Assembly (NCBI RefSeq): GCF_001423485.1
Contig: NZ_LMOD01000004.1
Location: 310,001-374,000, forward strand
DNA from: Microbacterium sp. Leaf320
Lineage (GTDB): Bacteria; Actinomycetota; Actinomycetes; Actinomycetales; Microbacteriaceae
DNA length: 64,000 nucleotides
Reading direction: 5' to 3'
Shown here: positions 35,900-44,455 of the stretch, piece after piece
Position numbering within the stretch: the first letter of the stretch is position 1
How the letters are laid out: every line of letters starts with the position of its first letter
Notes under the pieces: generated by a model
Databases searched by the model: none
Seen by the model: the letters and a program-made list of their open reading frames with translations, nothing else
What the model was told of the DNA's origin: nothing
Translations under genes and position numbers: made by a program

Positions 35900-37368
35900 G
35901 CGCCGTCCTCGACGCGCCGACCCGCACGGTCGTGCCGCAGACGGCGGCGACCGGCCCGCGCCTCCGGTGGCTGCGCGACCGAGGTATGGGTGCCAGCGTC
36001 CTCGTCGCCGCGCTCTCCGCCGCTTTCGGGGTGGTGCTGGTCGAGACCACCGCCTACCTCGGCGCAGTGCTGCAGGCCGACCCGTTTATCGGAGACAGCG
36101 AGACCCTCGCCTTCATCGTCGGTCTGCTCTCGATCCTGCTCACGGGCGTCGCGATGTATGTCGCGGCGATCGTCACCGCCAACACGTTCTCGACGATCAT
36201 CGCCGGCCGCACGCGTCAGATCGCGCTCATGCGCCTGATCGGCGCGACCGCTCGGTCGCAGCGTGCAGAGGTGGGGAAGCAGGGACTCGTCGTCGGCGTC
36301 ATCGGCGCAGCCCTGGGTCTGCTCGTGGGACTGGGCATCGCCGCGATCGGCGTGCAGATCGGCAGCGGTCTGATCGCGAACGTGCCGAAGGACTTCTCGC
36401 TCGCACAGCCGTTCATCGCGCTGCCTGCCGTGGGTGTCGCCCTGACCACGTGGGCTGCCGCCTGGGCCGGATCCCGCAGGGTCCTCGCGGTCACGCCGCT
36501 GCAGGCGATCGGCGGCTCGGTCGAGCGCACCCACGAAGAGGTATCGCGCGCCGGTCGCCACATCGGTGCCTGGGTGCTGCTGGTGTCGGGCGCGATCCTC
36601 CTCGCAGCGGGCGTGGTGGTGGGGCTGGTGCATCCGCTCGGTGTCGTCGTCGCGTTCTTCGGCGGACTTCTCTCCTTCACAGGGCTCGCGCTCGGCTCGG
36701 TGCTGTTCATGCCGCCCGTACTGCGTCTGGTGGGGCGGATGTTCGGATCGAGCGCCACCGCGCGGCTCGCCGCCGAGAACGCGCTGCGCTACCCCGAGCG
36801 GTCGTCTCGCATGGCGATCGGCGTGGTCATGGGCGTCACTCTCGTCACGATGTTCGCCGTCGCGCTCGAGTCGGTCAAGCAGATGCTGATCGGCCAGGTC
36901 GAGGGCGAGATCCCCGCGGAGTTCTTCACGCCGTTCGACGCGTTCGCCGCCGTGATGATGGTCCTCGTGGCCGTGTCGGCGGTCATCGCCGCCGTCGGAC
37001 TCGTCAACCTGCTCACGATCGGGGTCGTGCAGCGCCGCCGTGAACTCGGTCTGCTGCGATCGATCGGCCTGTCCAACGGTCAGGTGCGCCGCATGGTGCT
37101 GCTCGAGGCCACGCACATCACGGTCGCTGCCACTCTGACCGGACTCGTGCTGGGGGTCGTCTACGGATGGATCGCTGCCCAGTCGCTCCTCGGCTCGACG
37201 CCCACCCTTCCGGACTTCGAACCGGCGGGGCTCGTCGCACCGCACGTGCCCTGGCTGCCGATCGCGATCATCATCGTGGCGACGGCCGTGCTCACCCTGG
37301 TCGCCGCGGCCACGCCGACCCGACTCGCCACCCGGGTGGCCCCTGTCGAGGCGCTCGCCGCCGACTGA
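35896..37368 (+). CDS. FtsX-like ABC transporter permease
   Basis: A 490-residue membrane protein with two FtsX-type blocks. Hydrophobic segments occur near 34-58, 70-95, 132-155 and 175-190, two in the middle (about 228-275), and three or four in the second block (about 305-325, 350-380, 405-425, 455-478). Loops are short and there is no large MacB-like external domain. With the ATPase it resembles antimicrobial-peptide efflux or sensing transporters, but resistance is not proved. A perfect terminator follows within 30 bases. Confidence 0.9.
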   Translation: MSAVLDAPTRTVVPQTAATGPRLRWLRDRGMGASVLVAALSAAFGVVLVETTAYLGAVLQADPFIGDSETLAFIVGLLSILLTGVAMYVAAIVTANTFSTIIAGRTRQIALMRLIGATARSQRAEVGKQGLVVGVIGAALGLLVGLGIAAIGVQIGSGLIANVPKDFSLAQPFIALPAVGVALTTWAAAWAGSRRVLAVTPLQAIGGSVERTHEEVSRAGRHIGAWVLLVSGAILLAAGVVVGLVHPLGVVVAFFGGLLSFTGLALGSVLFMPPVLRLVGRMFGSSATARLAAENALRYPERSSRMAIGVVMGVTLVTMFAVALESVKQMLIGQVEGEIPAEFFTPFDAFAAVMMVLVAVSAVIAAVGLVNLLTIGVVQRRRELGLLRSIGLSNGQVRRMVLLEATHITVAATLTGLVLGVVYGWIAAQSLLGSTPTLPDFEPAGLVAPHVPWLPIAIIIVATAVLTLVAAATPTRLATRVAPVEALAAD

Positions 37369-37395
37369 CCCCAGGCAGCGAGGGAGCCGCAGAGA

Positions 37396-37432
37396 CCAGG
37401 CCCCGATGACTCGAACCGTCATCGGGGCCTGG
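37396..37432. terminator. Intrinsic terminator after the ABC pair
   Basis: A perfect 15-bp stem (CCAGGCCCCGATGAC with its complement) and a seven-base loop, 27 bases after the permease stop. Confidence 0.85.
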
Positions 37433-37462
37433 GCTCGTGCGGGCTCGTTCTAGGCTGGACGG

Positions 37463-38119
37463 ATGCCGTCTCCGTTCGATCAGTCCACGTATCAGGTGCG
37501 CCTCGACTGGGGCGTCGAAGGGGTCGACCGTCTCGCATCCGCGGACGTCGTCGTGGTCGTCGACGTCCTGCGCTTCTCGTCGACGGTCGGGGATGCGGTC
37601 GCATCCGGATCCGCGGTCTCTCTTGAGGACGCCGTCGGCTGGTCCCGCAACGGTGCCGCGGTCGCCGCGCGTGCGGGCGGCTCCGTGGTGCTCGTCGGCA
37701 GCCTCCGCAACGCCTCGGCCGTGGCGCGCGCCGTGGCGACGGTGCAGGAGCGCAGGCAGGCCCGCACCTCGGTCGCCGTGATCGCCGCAGGAGAGGCGGA
37801 TGCTGCAGGGGCCGTGCGCTTCGCGGTGGAGGACCACCTCGGTGCAGGTGCGGTCATCGCGGCATTGACGGACCTCGGCATCGACCACACCGCGCCGGAC
37901 GCGGCGGTCGCGGCTGAAGGATTCCGGGCTCTCAAGAGGGCTCTGCGGCACATGATCAGCGCCAGCGGATCCGCGCGCGAGATCGCCGACGGTGTGGATG
38001 CGACAGGACGGATCGCATCGGCAGGGCTCGTCCCCACGTCGACAGTCGCCGCCGCCGAACTCGACGCGCACGATGTCGTTCCCGTGCTCCGCGACGGGCT
38101 GTTCGTCGCCTTCGACTGA
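37463..38119 (+). CDS. 2-Phosphosulfolactate phosphatase family protein (ComB-like)
   Basis: A 218-residue protein of the ComB family, named after the archaeal enzyme that removes phosphate from 2-phosphosulfolactate in coenzyme M synthesis. Family-like stretches are SADVVVVVDVLRFSSTVGDA, SVVLVGSLRNASAVARAV, VAVIAAGEADAAGAVRFAVEDHLGAGA and FRALKRALRHMISASGSARE. Coenzyme M is not expected here, so the true substrate may be sulfolactate-related or different. TAGGCT (37451-37456) ends six bases before the ATG, fitting a leaderless mRNA. Confidence 0.87.
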   Translation: MPSPFDQSTYQVRLDWGVEGVDRLASADVVVVVDVLRFSSTVGDAVASGSAVSLEDAVGWSRNGAAVAARAGGSVVLVGSLRNASAVARAVATVQERRQARTSVAVIAAGEADAAGAVRFAVEDHLGAGAVIAALTDLGIDHTAPDAAVAAEGFRALKRALRHMISASGSAREIADGVDATGRIASAGLVPTSTVAAAELDAHDVVPVLRDGLFVAFD

Positions 38120-38190
38120 TACGTCGACTCACTCGGCAACAGGCCGCGCACTCGGCAGCGGTTTCGGCGCCCTCGACGTAGGGTCGTGGC

Positions 38191-38679
38191 ATGAGGTTCG
38201 TCCCCGCTCTCGTCCTCGACGCCGTCCTGGTGCTCATCTTCGCCGTGATCGGTCGTGCGTCGCACGACGAGGACCCCGGCGGATTCCTGCTGACCGCCTG
38301 GCCCTTCATCGTCGCGCTCCTCGTCGGCCACCTCGTCGCCGCGCTGCTTCCGGGGCGGCCGCGCCGGCCCTGGTCGCTCGCCTGGGGCGCGGTCGTCTGG
38401 GCCGTCACGGTCGTCGGGGGGATGCTTCTTCGCGTCGCCTCGGGCGACACCGCTCAGGTCGCCTTCATCATCGTCGCGACGCTTGTGCTCGGAGTCTTCC
38501 TGATCGGGTGGCGCGCTGTGGCAGCCCTGCTCCGTCGCCGTGCGGCGCGTGCTCGTGGTGCGGACGAAAGGGCGCATGAGGCGATCCCCGCCGACGCGGA
38601 CGCAACCGAAGGGATCGCAGCCGAAGAGTCGTCGCAGGCACGCGACGATGATCCCGACTCGGACCAGCACTCACGCTGA
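38191..38679 (+). CDS. DUF3054 family membrane protein
   Basis: A 162-residue protein with four hydrophobic segments (ALVLDAVLVLIFAVIGRASH; FLLTAWPFIVALLVGHLVAAL; WSLAWGAVVWAVTVVGGMLL; VAFIIVATLVLGVFLIGWRA) and an acidic, disordered C-terminal tail of about 40 residues. The order and GRASH and RPSSLAWG-like patterns match DUF3054, of unknown function. TAGGGT (38179-38184) ends six bases before the ATG. Confidence 0.85.
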   Translation: MRFVPALVLDAVLVLIFAVIGRASHDEDPGGFLLTAWPFIVALLVGHLVAALLPGRPRRPWSLAWGAVVWAVTVVGGMLLRVASGDTAQVAFIIVATLVLGVFLIGWRAVAALLRRRAARARGADERAHEAIPADADATEGIAAEESSQARDDDPDSDQHSR

Positions 38680-38714
38680 CCCGTTCCGAGTGACCGTGGC
38701 GGTGCGAGTGCGGC

Positions 38715-39203
38715 TCAGCGCGACATCTGCGCGGCGAGCCGGGTGTCTGCCGTGATCTCGCGGCGCGTCCACTCGAACAGGTAGCGCGCGTCGTACGACC
38801 GCGAGCACCGCGCGCACGACGTCGCCCGTGACGGGCGCCGATGACGATAGGTGACGTGGCCCGAGGGGCATTCGCCCACCCAAGGGGCGAGCTCGACCGC
38901 GGTCTCGCCGTGGTGGGTCGTTCCGCCGACGTAGCCGAGGTCGCGGGCCACTCGCTTCCATACCGATCCGTGCGCTGCCTCGTGCCCGGCCAGCGCATGC
39001 GCGACCTCGTGCAGCAGCACCTGATGGATCTCGTCGTCCTCGAAACGCGCCGCCAGATAGCGCGACACGGTGATGCGCTTCTTCGTGTAATCGCACTGTC
39101 CTGCGCGTCGCTTCGCGTGGTCGAAGCCGAAGGACCAGCTGTCGTCGAGATGCAGCGTGATCAGTGCCTCGCCCCAGACGCGCACCCGGTCAAGTTCCGC
39201 CAT
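38715..39203 (-). CDS. SprT-like zinc metalloprotease domain protein
   Basis: A 162-residue protein whose HEVAHALAGH motif (65-74) followed by EAAHGSVWKRVARDLG is the SprT active site; the third ligand and WKR tail match the family. Near the end, ECPSG and SCARC with nearby histidines form a probable zinc ribbon. In eukaryotes SPRTN repairs DNA-protein crosslinks; the bacterial role is not known. TAGCCT (39210-39215, minus) ends six bases before the ATG. It is convergent with the DUF3054 gene. Confidence 0.9.
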   Translation of the reverse strand: MAELDRVRVWGEALITLHLDDSWSFGFDHAKRRAGQCDYTKKRITVSRYLAARFEDDEIHQVLLHEVAHALAGHEAAHGSVWKRVARDLGYVGGTTHHGETAVELAPWVGECPSGHVTYRHRRPSRATSCARCSRSYDARYLFEWTRREITADTRLAAQMSR

Positions 39204-39249
39204 GCGATCAGGCTAAGCCATGCTGCCGACATCGTGCCGCAGGGGCGCG

Positions 39250-39777
39250 TCAGCCTGCGACGAGGTGCGATGTGCGGCGCCGTTCGGCCGCCTCGATCGC
39301 GAGAAGCACGGTCTCGAGCTCACGGTCTTCCGCACCGGCTTCGCGACGCAGGAACAACGACTGCTTGAAGCTCTCGCGAGCGGTCTCGTAATCGCCGGCC
39401 TCGTACGCGTTCTTGCCGTGATTGTGATGCGCGAACGCGGCGATCGAGACCCAGCGCTGGCCCTCGGCCTCGGCTGCGCAGGTCGCCAGCTCCTGCTCTG
39501 CGGCGGCATACGCTCCGCGGTACTGGAGCACGGTGGCGTGGAGCACACGAGCTCGGAGCACGTCCTTGCGGGTGCCCGCCATTCGCGACTGCCGGACGGC
39601 CTCGTCGGCGAGGGGGAGTGCCTCGTCCAGCCGGTCGAGGACCTTCAGCAGCCACACTCGCTCGAGCAGCGCAGGAAGACTCCTCTGGCTCTCGATCTCC
39701 TCCAGTCGTGCCGCGCATTCATCGAGATCGACCAGCTCGCGAAGGCTCTCCTGGTCGTACCCTCGGATGAAACTCAT
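39250..39777 (-). CDS. Tetratricopeptide-repeat protein
   Basis: A 175-residue, almost wholly helical protein. Helix pairs such as LLERVWLLKVLDRLDEALPLADEAV, RARVLHATVLQYRGAYAAAEQELATCA and FAHHNHGKNAYEAGDYETARESFKQSL fit three TPR units. TPRs bind other proteins; no partner is evident. ATG 39777 has GGAGAG upstream; the longer in-frame ATG at 39855 adds sequence with no TPR character and no ribosome site. Confidence 0.8.
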   Translation of the reverse strand: MSFIRGYDQESLRELVDLDECAARLEEIESQRSLPALLERVWLLKVLDRLDEALPLADEAVRQSRMAGTRKDVLRARVLHATVLQYRGAYAAAEQELATCAAEAEGQRWVSIAAFAHHNHGKNAYEAGDYETARESFKQSLFLRREAGAEDRELETVLLAIEAAERRRTSHLVAG

Positions 39778-39879
39778 TGCTCTCCTTCCGCAGCGTCCCC
39801 CGACCAGTGTGCCTCGCGACCGCGCGCTCGCCGGAGCGGCACGCCCCACGAGCACGCATCCGGATCCGGATCGATGCGC

Positions 39880-40740
39880 TCAGCGCAGGAAGAGCGATGC
39901 GTCCGGACGAGGGGATGCCACGGCATCCGCATCCGTCACGACCCGTGCACCCTGCACGAAGGCGGTCACCTCGGCGCCCTGGGCGATCTTGGCAGGGTGC
40001 GGGCCCGCGGCGAGCATCCTGGGCAGCCATTCGGTGGGCAGCGGTGCGGCAGAGGCGGCGATCACCAGGTTGCCGAAACGTCGCCCCTTCAGCACCTGCG
40101 TGTCGGCGAGGACGCCGATCTCCGGAAGCACCTCTGCGATCGTCGCGACCTGTCGGCGGGCGAAGGCGAGGCCGGGGCCGTCTGCGACGTTCACGAGCAG
40201 GACGCCGCCGGGGGAGAGAAGATCCGCGAGCTCGCGGTAGAACTCCAGACTGGTCAGGTGGGCGGGCGTCTGCGCGCCCGAGTAGACGTCCGAGACGACG
40301 AGGTCGCAGCTGCCGACGATCGCTGCCGGAAGTCGCTTGACGCCCTCGCGCGCGTCGCCGATCCGCAACCGGATCGCGGCGCCCTTGGGCAGCGGCAGAT
40401 GCTCGCGCACGAGAGTCGCCAGCGGTGCCTCGAGCTCGATGACCTGCTGGCGGGACCCGGGCCTCGTGGCATCGATGTAGCGGGGGATGGTCAGCGCGCC
40501 GGCGCCGAGATGCACGGCGGTGAGGGGGCCGGACGGCAGCTGGTCGATCACCGCGCCCATGCGCACGATGTACTCGAAGTGCAGATGCGTGGGGTCGTCC
40601 AGGTCGACGTGCGACTGCGGGGTGTCGTCGACGATGAGCTCGAACCCGCTCGTGAACTCCGACGGCACGATGCGCGCGATACCGCCGTGGTCGAGTCGGG
40701 CCTGAGGATGCTCGGTGTCTCGTGCTCGCGTCCTGCCCAT
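39880..40740 (-). CDS. Spermidine synthase-like methyltransferase-fold protein
   Basis: A 286-residue protein with the nucleotide-binding strand TAVHLGAGALTIPRYIDAT, the acidic end of strand 2 in QQVIELEAPLATLV, GDAREGVKRLPA and CDLVVSDVYSGAQTPAHL, all typical of the SpeE fold. The N-terminal beta domain is short. Many actinobacterial members of this group are not proven polyamine enzymes, so the reaction is open. TAGTCT (40747-40752, minus) ends six bases before the ATG. Confidence 0.83.
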   Translation of the reverse strand: MGRTRARDTEHPQARLDHGGIARIVPSEFTSGFELIVDDTPQSHVDLDDPTHLHFEYIVRMGAVIDQLPSGPLTAVHLGAGALTIPRYIDATRPGSRQQVIELEAPLATLVREHLPLPKGAAIRLRIGDAREGVKRLPAAIVGSCDLVVSDVYSGAQTPAHLTSLEFYRELADLLSPGGVLLVNVADGPGLAFARRQVATIAEVLPEIGVLADTQVLKGRRFGNLVIAASAAPLPTEWLPRMLAAGPHPAKIAQGAEVTAFVQGARVVTDADAVASPRPDASLFLR

Positions 40741-40757
40741 GCTCCGAGACTACGCGC

Positions 40758-42026
40758 TCACTTCGCCTGGTTGCCGACCGAGCAGGTGTCCTGATCGACG
40801 CTCTGACCCGAGATCTCCGGAGGCAGCGTCGCTCGGGTCTCGGGCGCCTCCGTCGGAGCGGCGGTCTCCGAGGTCTCGGGGGTCTCTTCAGTGGCCGGCG
40901 GGGTCGCGAGCTCCACACTGCTGTTCGTTGCGACGTCGCCCGAGAGCGTGATCGGCTCGCCGGCGATCAGTGCTGCCCACAGCGGCTCGGCCGCGTCGTA
41001 GTCGGGAACGACCTTGATCCCCGGGTTGTCGGGGTCGTCCAGGTTCGGGTACTGCACGAAGACGAAGTCCGAGAATCGCACGTCCTTCAATGCCAGCGCG
41101 AGCTGGGTGAGGGTGAGGGCGTTGCTGAGCGACTGGCTGGGCACGATGTTGTCGGCGACAGTGTTCATCAGCCGCAGCACCTTCGACGGATCCGTCAGGG
41201 TCTCGGCGCTGAGGATCTTCTTGGCCAGACGCGACATGTACTGCTGCTGGTTGGAGATGCGGGCGAGGTCGCTCTCGTCGCCCACACCGTGTCTGGTGCG
41301 GATGAAGGCGAGGGCGTTCGCTCCCGAGACGGTGTGAGTCCCCACGGGCAGATCGATGCCCGCCTGCGAGTCGCGGATGCCCTCGCCGGCGACGCACACC
41401 TCGACGCCGCCCATCGCATCGGTGATCGCGATCACGCCGTCGAAGCTGATCTTGGCCGCGAACTCGATCGGGATGCCGCTCAGGTCGCTGACCGTCTTCG
41501 CTATGCACGAGATGCCCGCATGGTCGAAGAGGGAGTTGAGCGGCGCCTTCGCCATCGACGACGCGGTCGAACCGTCGTCGCGCGTGCACTCGGGAACCTC
41601 GACCATCAGGTCGCGGGGAAACGACACCACGGTCACGTTGCGGGGAGCCGCCGAGACGTGCACGAGCAGATTCACATCGTTTCGGGACCCCTCGTCGCTC
41701 TTCTCGCAGCGTTCCCCGAGCAGCTGCGTCGAGACCTCTCCGCACTCATCGGTGCCGACGATGAGGATGCTGAAGGCCTTGTCGCTCGGATAGGCCCCGA
41801 GCGACGGAGGAGCCACCTCCGCGTCGTCCTCGAGCGCCACCGCGCCTTCGCCGACCCGATTCAGCACGTCGACGAAGACGAAGCCGGCCACGGCGATCGA
41901 GGAGACGAGGAGCACACTCAGGGCGACTCCGAGGAGCTTGAGGAAGGTCGACAGCGCGCTGGGCGTCGGAAGGTCGGCATGGCGCGCGACGGTGCTGCGC
42001 TTGGCGTCGTCGAGAGCCCCTGACAT
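40758..42026 (-). CDS. LCP (LytR-CpsA-Psr) family cell-wall protein
   Basis: A 422-residue membrane-anchored enzyme. After a cytoplasmic tail there is one transmembrane helix at about 29-53. The LCP domain shows ILIVGTDECG, SRNDVNLLVHVSAAPRNVTVVSFPRDLMVEVP, GGVEVCVAGEGIRD, GANALAFIRTRHGVGDESDLARISNQQQYM and conserved Arg/Asp residues that bind polyprenyl phosphate. LCP proteins attach teichoic or other glycopolymers to peptidoglycan. The C-terminus is a Thr/Glu/Pro-rich tail. TAGGAT (42034-42039, minus) ends seven bases before the ATG. Confidence 0.94.
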   Translation of the reverse strand: MSGALDDAKRSTVARHADLPTPSALSTFLKLLGVALSVLLVSSIAVAGFVFVDVLNRVGEGAVALEDDAEVAPPSLGAYPSDKAFSILIVGTDECGEVSTQLLGERCEKSDEGSRNDVNLLVHVSAAPRNVTVVSFPRDLMVEVPECTRDDGSTASSMAKAPLNSLFDHAGISCIAKTVSDLSGIPIEFAAKISFDGVIAITDAMGGVEVCVAGEGIRDSQAGIDLPVGTHTVSGANALAFIRTRHGVGDESDLARISNQQQYMSRLAKKILSAETLTDPSKVLRLMNTVADNIVPSQSLSNALTLTQLALALKDVRFSDFVFVQYPNLDDPDNPGIKVVPDYDAAEPLWAALIAGEPITLSGDVATNSSVELATPPATEETPETSETAAPTEAPETRATLPPEISGQSVDQDTCSVGNQAK

Positions 42027-42118
42027 GCCGCAGATCCTACCCGCGGAGCACGATGTTACGGCCGCATGACGTTTCTGAGAATAACTTGCAGGGAATTAGT
42101 TAGTGATGAATACTTTTT

Positions 42119-42131
42119 CCTACGTGGTAGG
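42119..42131. promoter_or_regulatory. Inverted repeat upstream of the sugar ABC operon
   Basis: CCTAC-GTG-GTAGG is a perfect 5-bp dyad 40 bases before the SBP start, in an unusually A/T-rich stretch (42070-42120) that probably holds the promoter. It could be the binding site for the RpiR regulator encoded at the operon's end. Confidence 0.4.
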
Positions 42132-42170
42132 CACCCGATGCCGCCAGGACGTTCAAAGAGGAGAACCCTG

Positions 42171-43463
42171 ATGCACAAGCGCATTCTTCCGGCCGTGGCG
42201 CTCGGCGCCGTGGCCACCCTGGGCCTGGCGGCCTGTGCCGGCGGTAGCGCCGACAACGGTGGAGCCGTCGACGGAGAGGGCCAGGAGCTCACCGTCTGGA
42301 TCATGAAGGGCACCAACCCCGACGCGAGCGCGTTCTACGACGAGGTCTCGGACGCCTTCGAAGACGAGACCGGAGCCACGGTCAAGATCGAGGAGATCCA
42401 GTGGGCCGACGCCCACGACCGCTTCGTCACGTCGATCGCCGGTGGCACCACGCCCGACATCGCCGAGACCGGCACCACCTGGACTGCGGAGTTCGCCGAC
42501 GCAGGCGCGCTCGAGCCGCTCGATGAGTACGTCGACGCCGAGAAGGGCCTGCGCGACGACCTCGTCGAGGGCCTCGCGGTCGCCGGCACCTACGAGGACG
42601 AGCTCTACGGCATGCCGTGGTACGCCGGCGTCCGTTCGATCGTCTACCGCACCGACGTGTTCGAGGAGCTCGGGCTCGAGGCTCCGAAGACCTGGGACGA
42701 CATCGTCACCGCGGGTGAGGCCATCAAGGCCGCCAAGCCCGACATGCTGCCCTTCCCCGTCGCCGGAGACGCCGAGTTCCAGGTCTACCCCTGGGTCTGG
42801 GGCGCGGGTGGCGAGGTCGCGACCCTCGACGGCAAGACCTGGACGAGCGAGCTCGACAGCAAGGAGTCGCAGGCCGGCATCGAGTTCTACACGGGACTCG
42901 CGACCGAGCACGGCTTCTCGTCGGCCGGTGCCACCACCTGGAAGGAGACGGACCTCCGTGACTCGTTCACGCAGGGCAACGTCGCCATGATGCTCTCTGG
43001 CTCGTGGACCCCGAAGGCTCTGATCGAGGCGAACCCCGAGCTCGAGGGCAAGATCGGCGCCGCCGTGATCCCCGGTGAGGACGGCGGAATCGCTCCGTCC
43101 GTGCTCGGCGGCTCGCACCTGTCGGTCTTCAACACGACGGAGAACGCCGACCTCGCGTGGCAGTTCGTCAAGCTCATGACCACGGGCGAGTTCGCCGAGA
43201 AGTGGGCGGATGAGACGGGGTACTTCCCCGGAGTCCAGTCGGCGATGGAAGAGGCCCTGGCCTCGACCGACCCGCTCGTCGCTCCGTTCGCGCAGCAGAT
43301 GGTCGAGGGTGGCGCATCCGTGCCGGTGACCCCGAACTTCGGCGCCGTCCAGGCCAAGAAGACCACCAACTCGATGATCCAGGCCATCCTCAGCGGGCAG
43401 AAGGACGTCGCCACGGCGACGAAGGATGCCGCTGCTGAGATGACCGATCTGCTCAACCAGTAA
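42171..43463 (+). CDS. Sugar ABC transporter substrate-binding lipoprotein
   Basis: A 430-residue family 1 extracellular binding protein with lipobox LAAC (Cys22). The mature chain has ELTVWIMKGTNPDASAFYDE, GTTPDIAETGTTWTAEFADAG, YGMPWYAGVRSIVYRTDVFE and GNVAMMLSGSWTPKALIEA, all common in oligosaccharide binders. ATG 42171 has GAGGAGA upstream; an in-frame ATG at 42066 is discarded. Two permeases follow, then a NagZ-like hydrolase, which suggests an amino-sugar ligand such as chitobiose or a muropeptide sugar. No ATPase gene is present in the operon. Confidence 0.92.
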   Translation: MHKRILPAVALGAVATLGLAACAGGSADNGGAVDGEGQELTVWIMKGTNPDASAFYDEVSDAFEDETGATVKIEEIQWADAHDRFVTSIAGGTTPDIAETGTTWTAEFADAGALEPLDEYVDAEKGLRDDLVEGLAVAGTYEDELYGMPWYAGVRSIVYRTDVFEELGLEAPKTWDDIVTAGEAIKAAKPDMLPFPVAGDAEFQVYPWVWGAGGEVATLDGKTWTSELDSKESQAGIEFYTGLATEHGFSSAGATTWKETDLRDSFTQGNVAMMLSGSWTPKALIEANPELEGKIGAAVIPGEDGGIAPSVLGGSHLSVFNTTENADLAWQFVKLMTTGEFAEKWADETGYFPGVQSAMEEALASTDPLVAPFAQQMVEGGASVPVTPNFGAVQAKKTTNSMIQAILSGQKDVATATKDAAAEMTDLLNQ

Positions 43464-43477
43464 GGCTGTATCCCTTC

Positions 43478-44455
43478 ATGTCGATGGTGCAAGCGCCACT
43501 GCCGGCCACGAAGGCGGAGTCCTCCTCCGCCTCCGTGGCCGGCGGCCGGCCGCGCAAGCGAGGACTCTCGCTGCTGACGGCCCGCCCCTGGCTCCTCCTC
43601 GCCCCTGGCCTGGTGATCCTCGCGGTGCTCATGCTGTGGCCGCTCATCCAGGTCTTCATCTTCTCCCTGCAGGATTACGGCCTGCGCGAGATCAATACCG
43701 GCGAGAACAACTGGATCGGCGTCGACAACTACGTCGAGGCGCTCACCAATCCGACACTCTGGACGGTCGTGCTCCCGAACACGGTCGGCTTCGCCGCCGT
43801 CGCCGTGTTCGTCACCGTCGCAGTGGGCACGCTCGTCGCGCTGCTGCTCGCGAAGCTCGGCACCGTCTGGCGCACGATCGTCTCCAGCTGCATCATGGTG
43901 GCCTGGGCGATGCCCGCCGTCACCGGCACCTATGTGTGGACGTTCATCTTCGATGCCGACCGCGGCATCTTCAACACCGTCCTGCAGGACCTCGGTCTGA
44001 TGGACGACCCGGTGAACTGGTTCACCAACCAGTGGTCGTTCTACGCCATCGTCCTGCTGAATGTTGTGCACCACGGATTCCCGTTCGTCGCGATCACGGT
44101 TCTCGCCGGTCTCCTGGGTGTCTCGAAGGAGATGCTGGAGGCGGCCGCCCTCGACGGCGCCAACGCCTGGATGCGCTTCTGGAAGATCATCTTCCCGACT
44201 CTCAAGCCCGTCTTCTCGGTCGTGATCATCCTGTCGACGATCTGGGACTTCAAGGTCTTCGCGCAGGTCTACCTGATGCCCGGCGGAGGCGGCGGCAACC
44301 GGTCCGTGCTCAACCTCGGTGTCTGGTCGTATGTCGAGTCCTTCGGCCAGAACCGCTACGGGTTCGGTGCCGCTCTCGCCGTGCTCCTCACCCTCGTGCT
44401 GATCGGCATCACGATCGTGTACATCCGTTCGCTCATGAAGGAGGACGAGCTGTGA
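43478..44455 (+). CDS. Sugar ABC transporter permease (MalF type)
   Basis: A 325-residue permease with a 30-residue polar N-terminal tail and six predicted helices starting at PWLLLAPGLVILAVLMLWPL. The EAA loop is LEAAALDGANAWMRFWKIIFPTLKP near residue 222. It pairs with the next gene to form the channel. ATG 43478 lacks an evident ribosome site but follows the SBP stop by 14 bases; ATG 43484 two codons later is an alternative. Confidence 0.93.
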   Translation: MSMVQAPLPATKAESSSASVAGGRPRKRGLSLLTARPWLLLAPGLVILAVLMLWPLIQVFIFSLQDYGLREINTGENNWIGVDNYVEALTNPTLWTVVLPNTVGFAAVAVFVTVAVGTLVALLLAKLGTVWRTIVSSCIMVAWAMPAVTGTYVWTFIFDADRGIFNTVLQDLGLMDDPVNWFTNQWSFYAIVLLNVVHHGFPFVAITVLAGLLGVSKEMLEAAALDGANAWMRFWKIIFPTLKPVFSVVIILSTIWDFKVFAQVYLMPGGGGGNRSVLNLGVWSYVESFGQNRYGFGAALAVLLTLVLIGITIVYIRSLMKEDEL

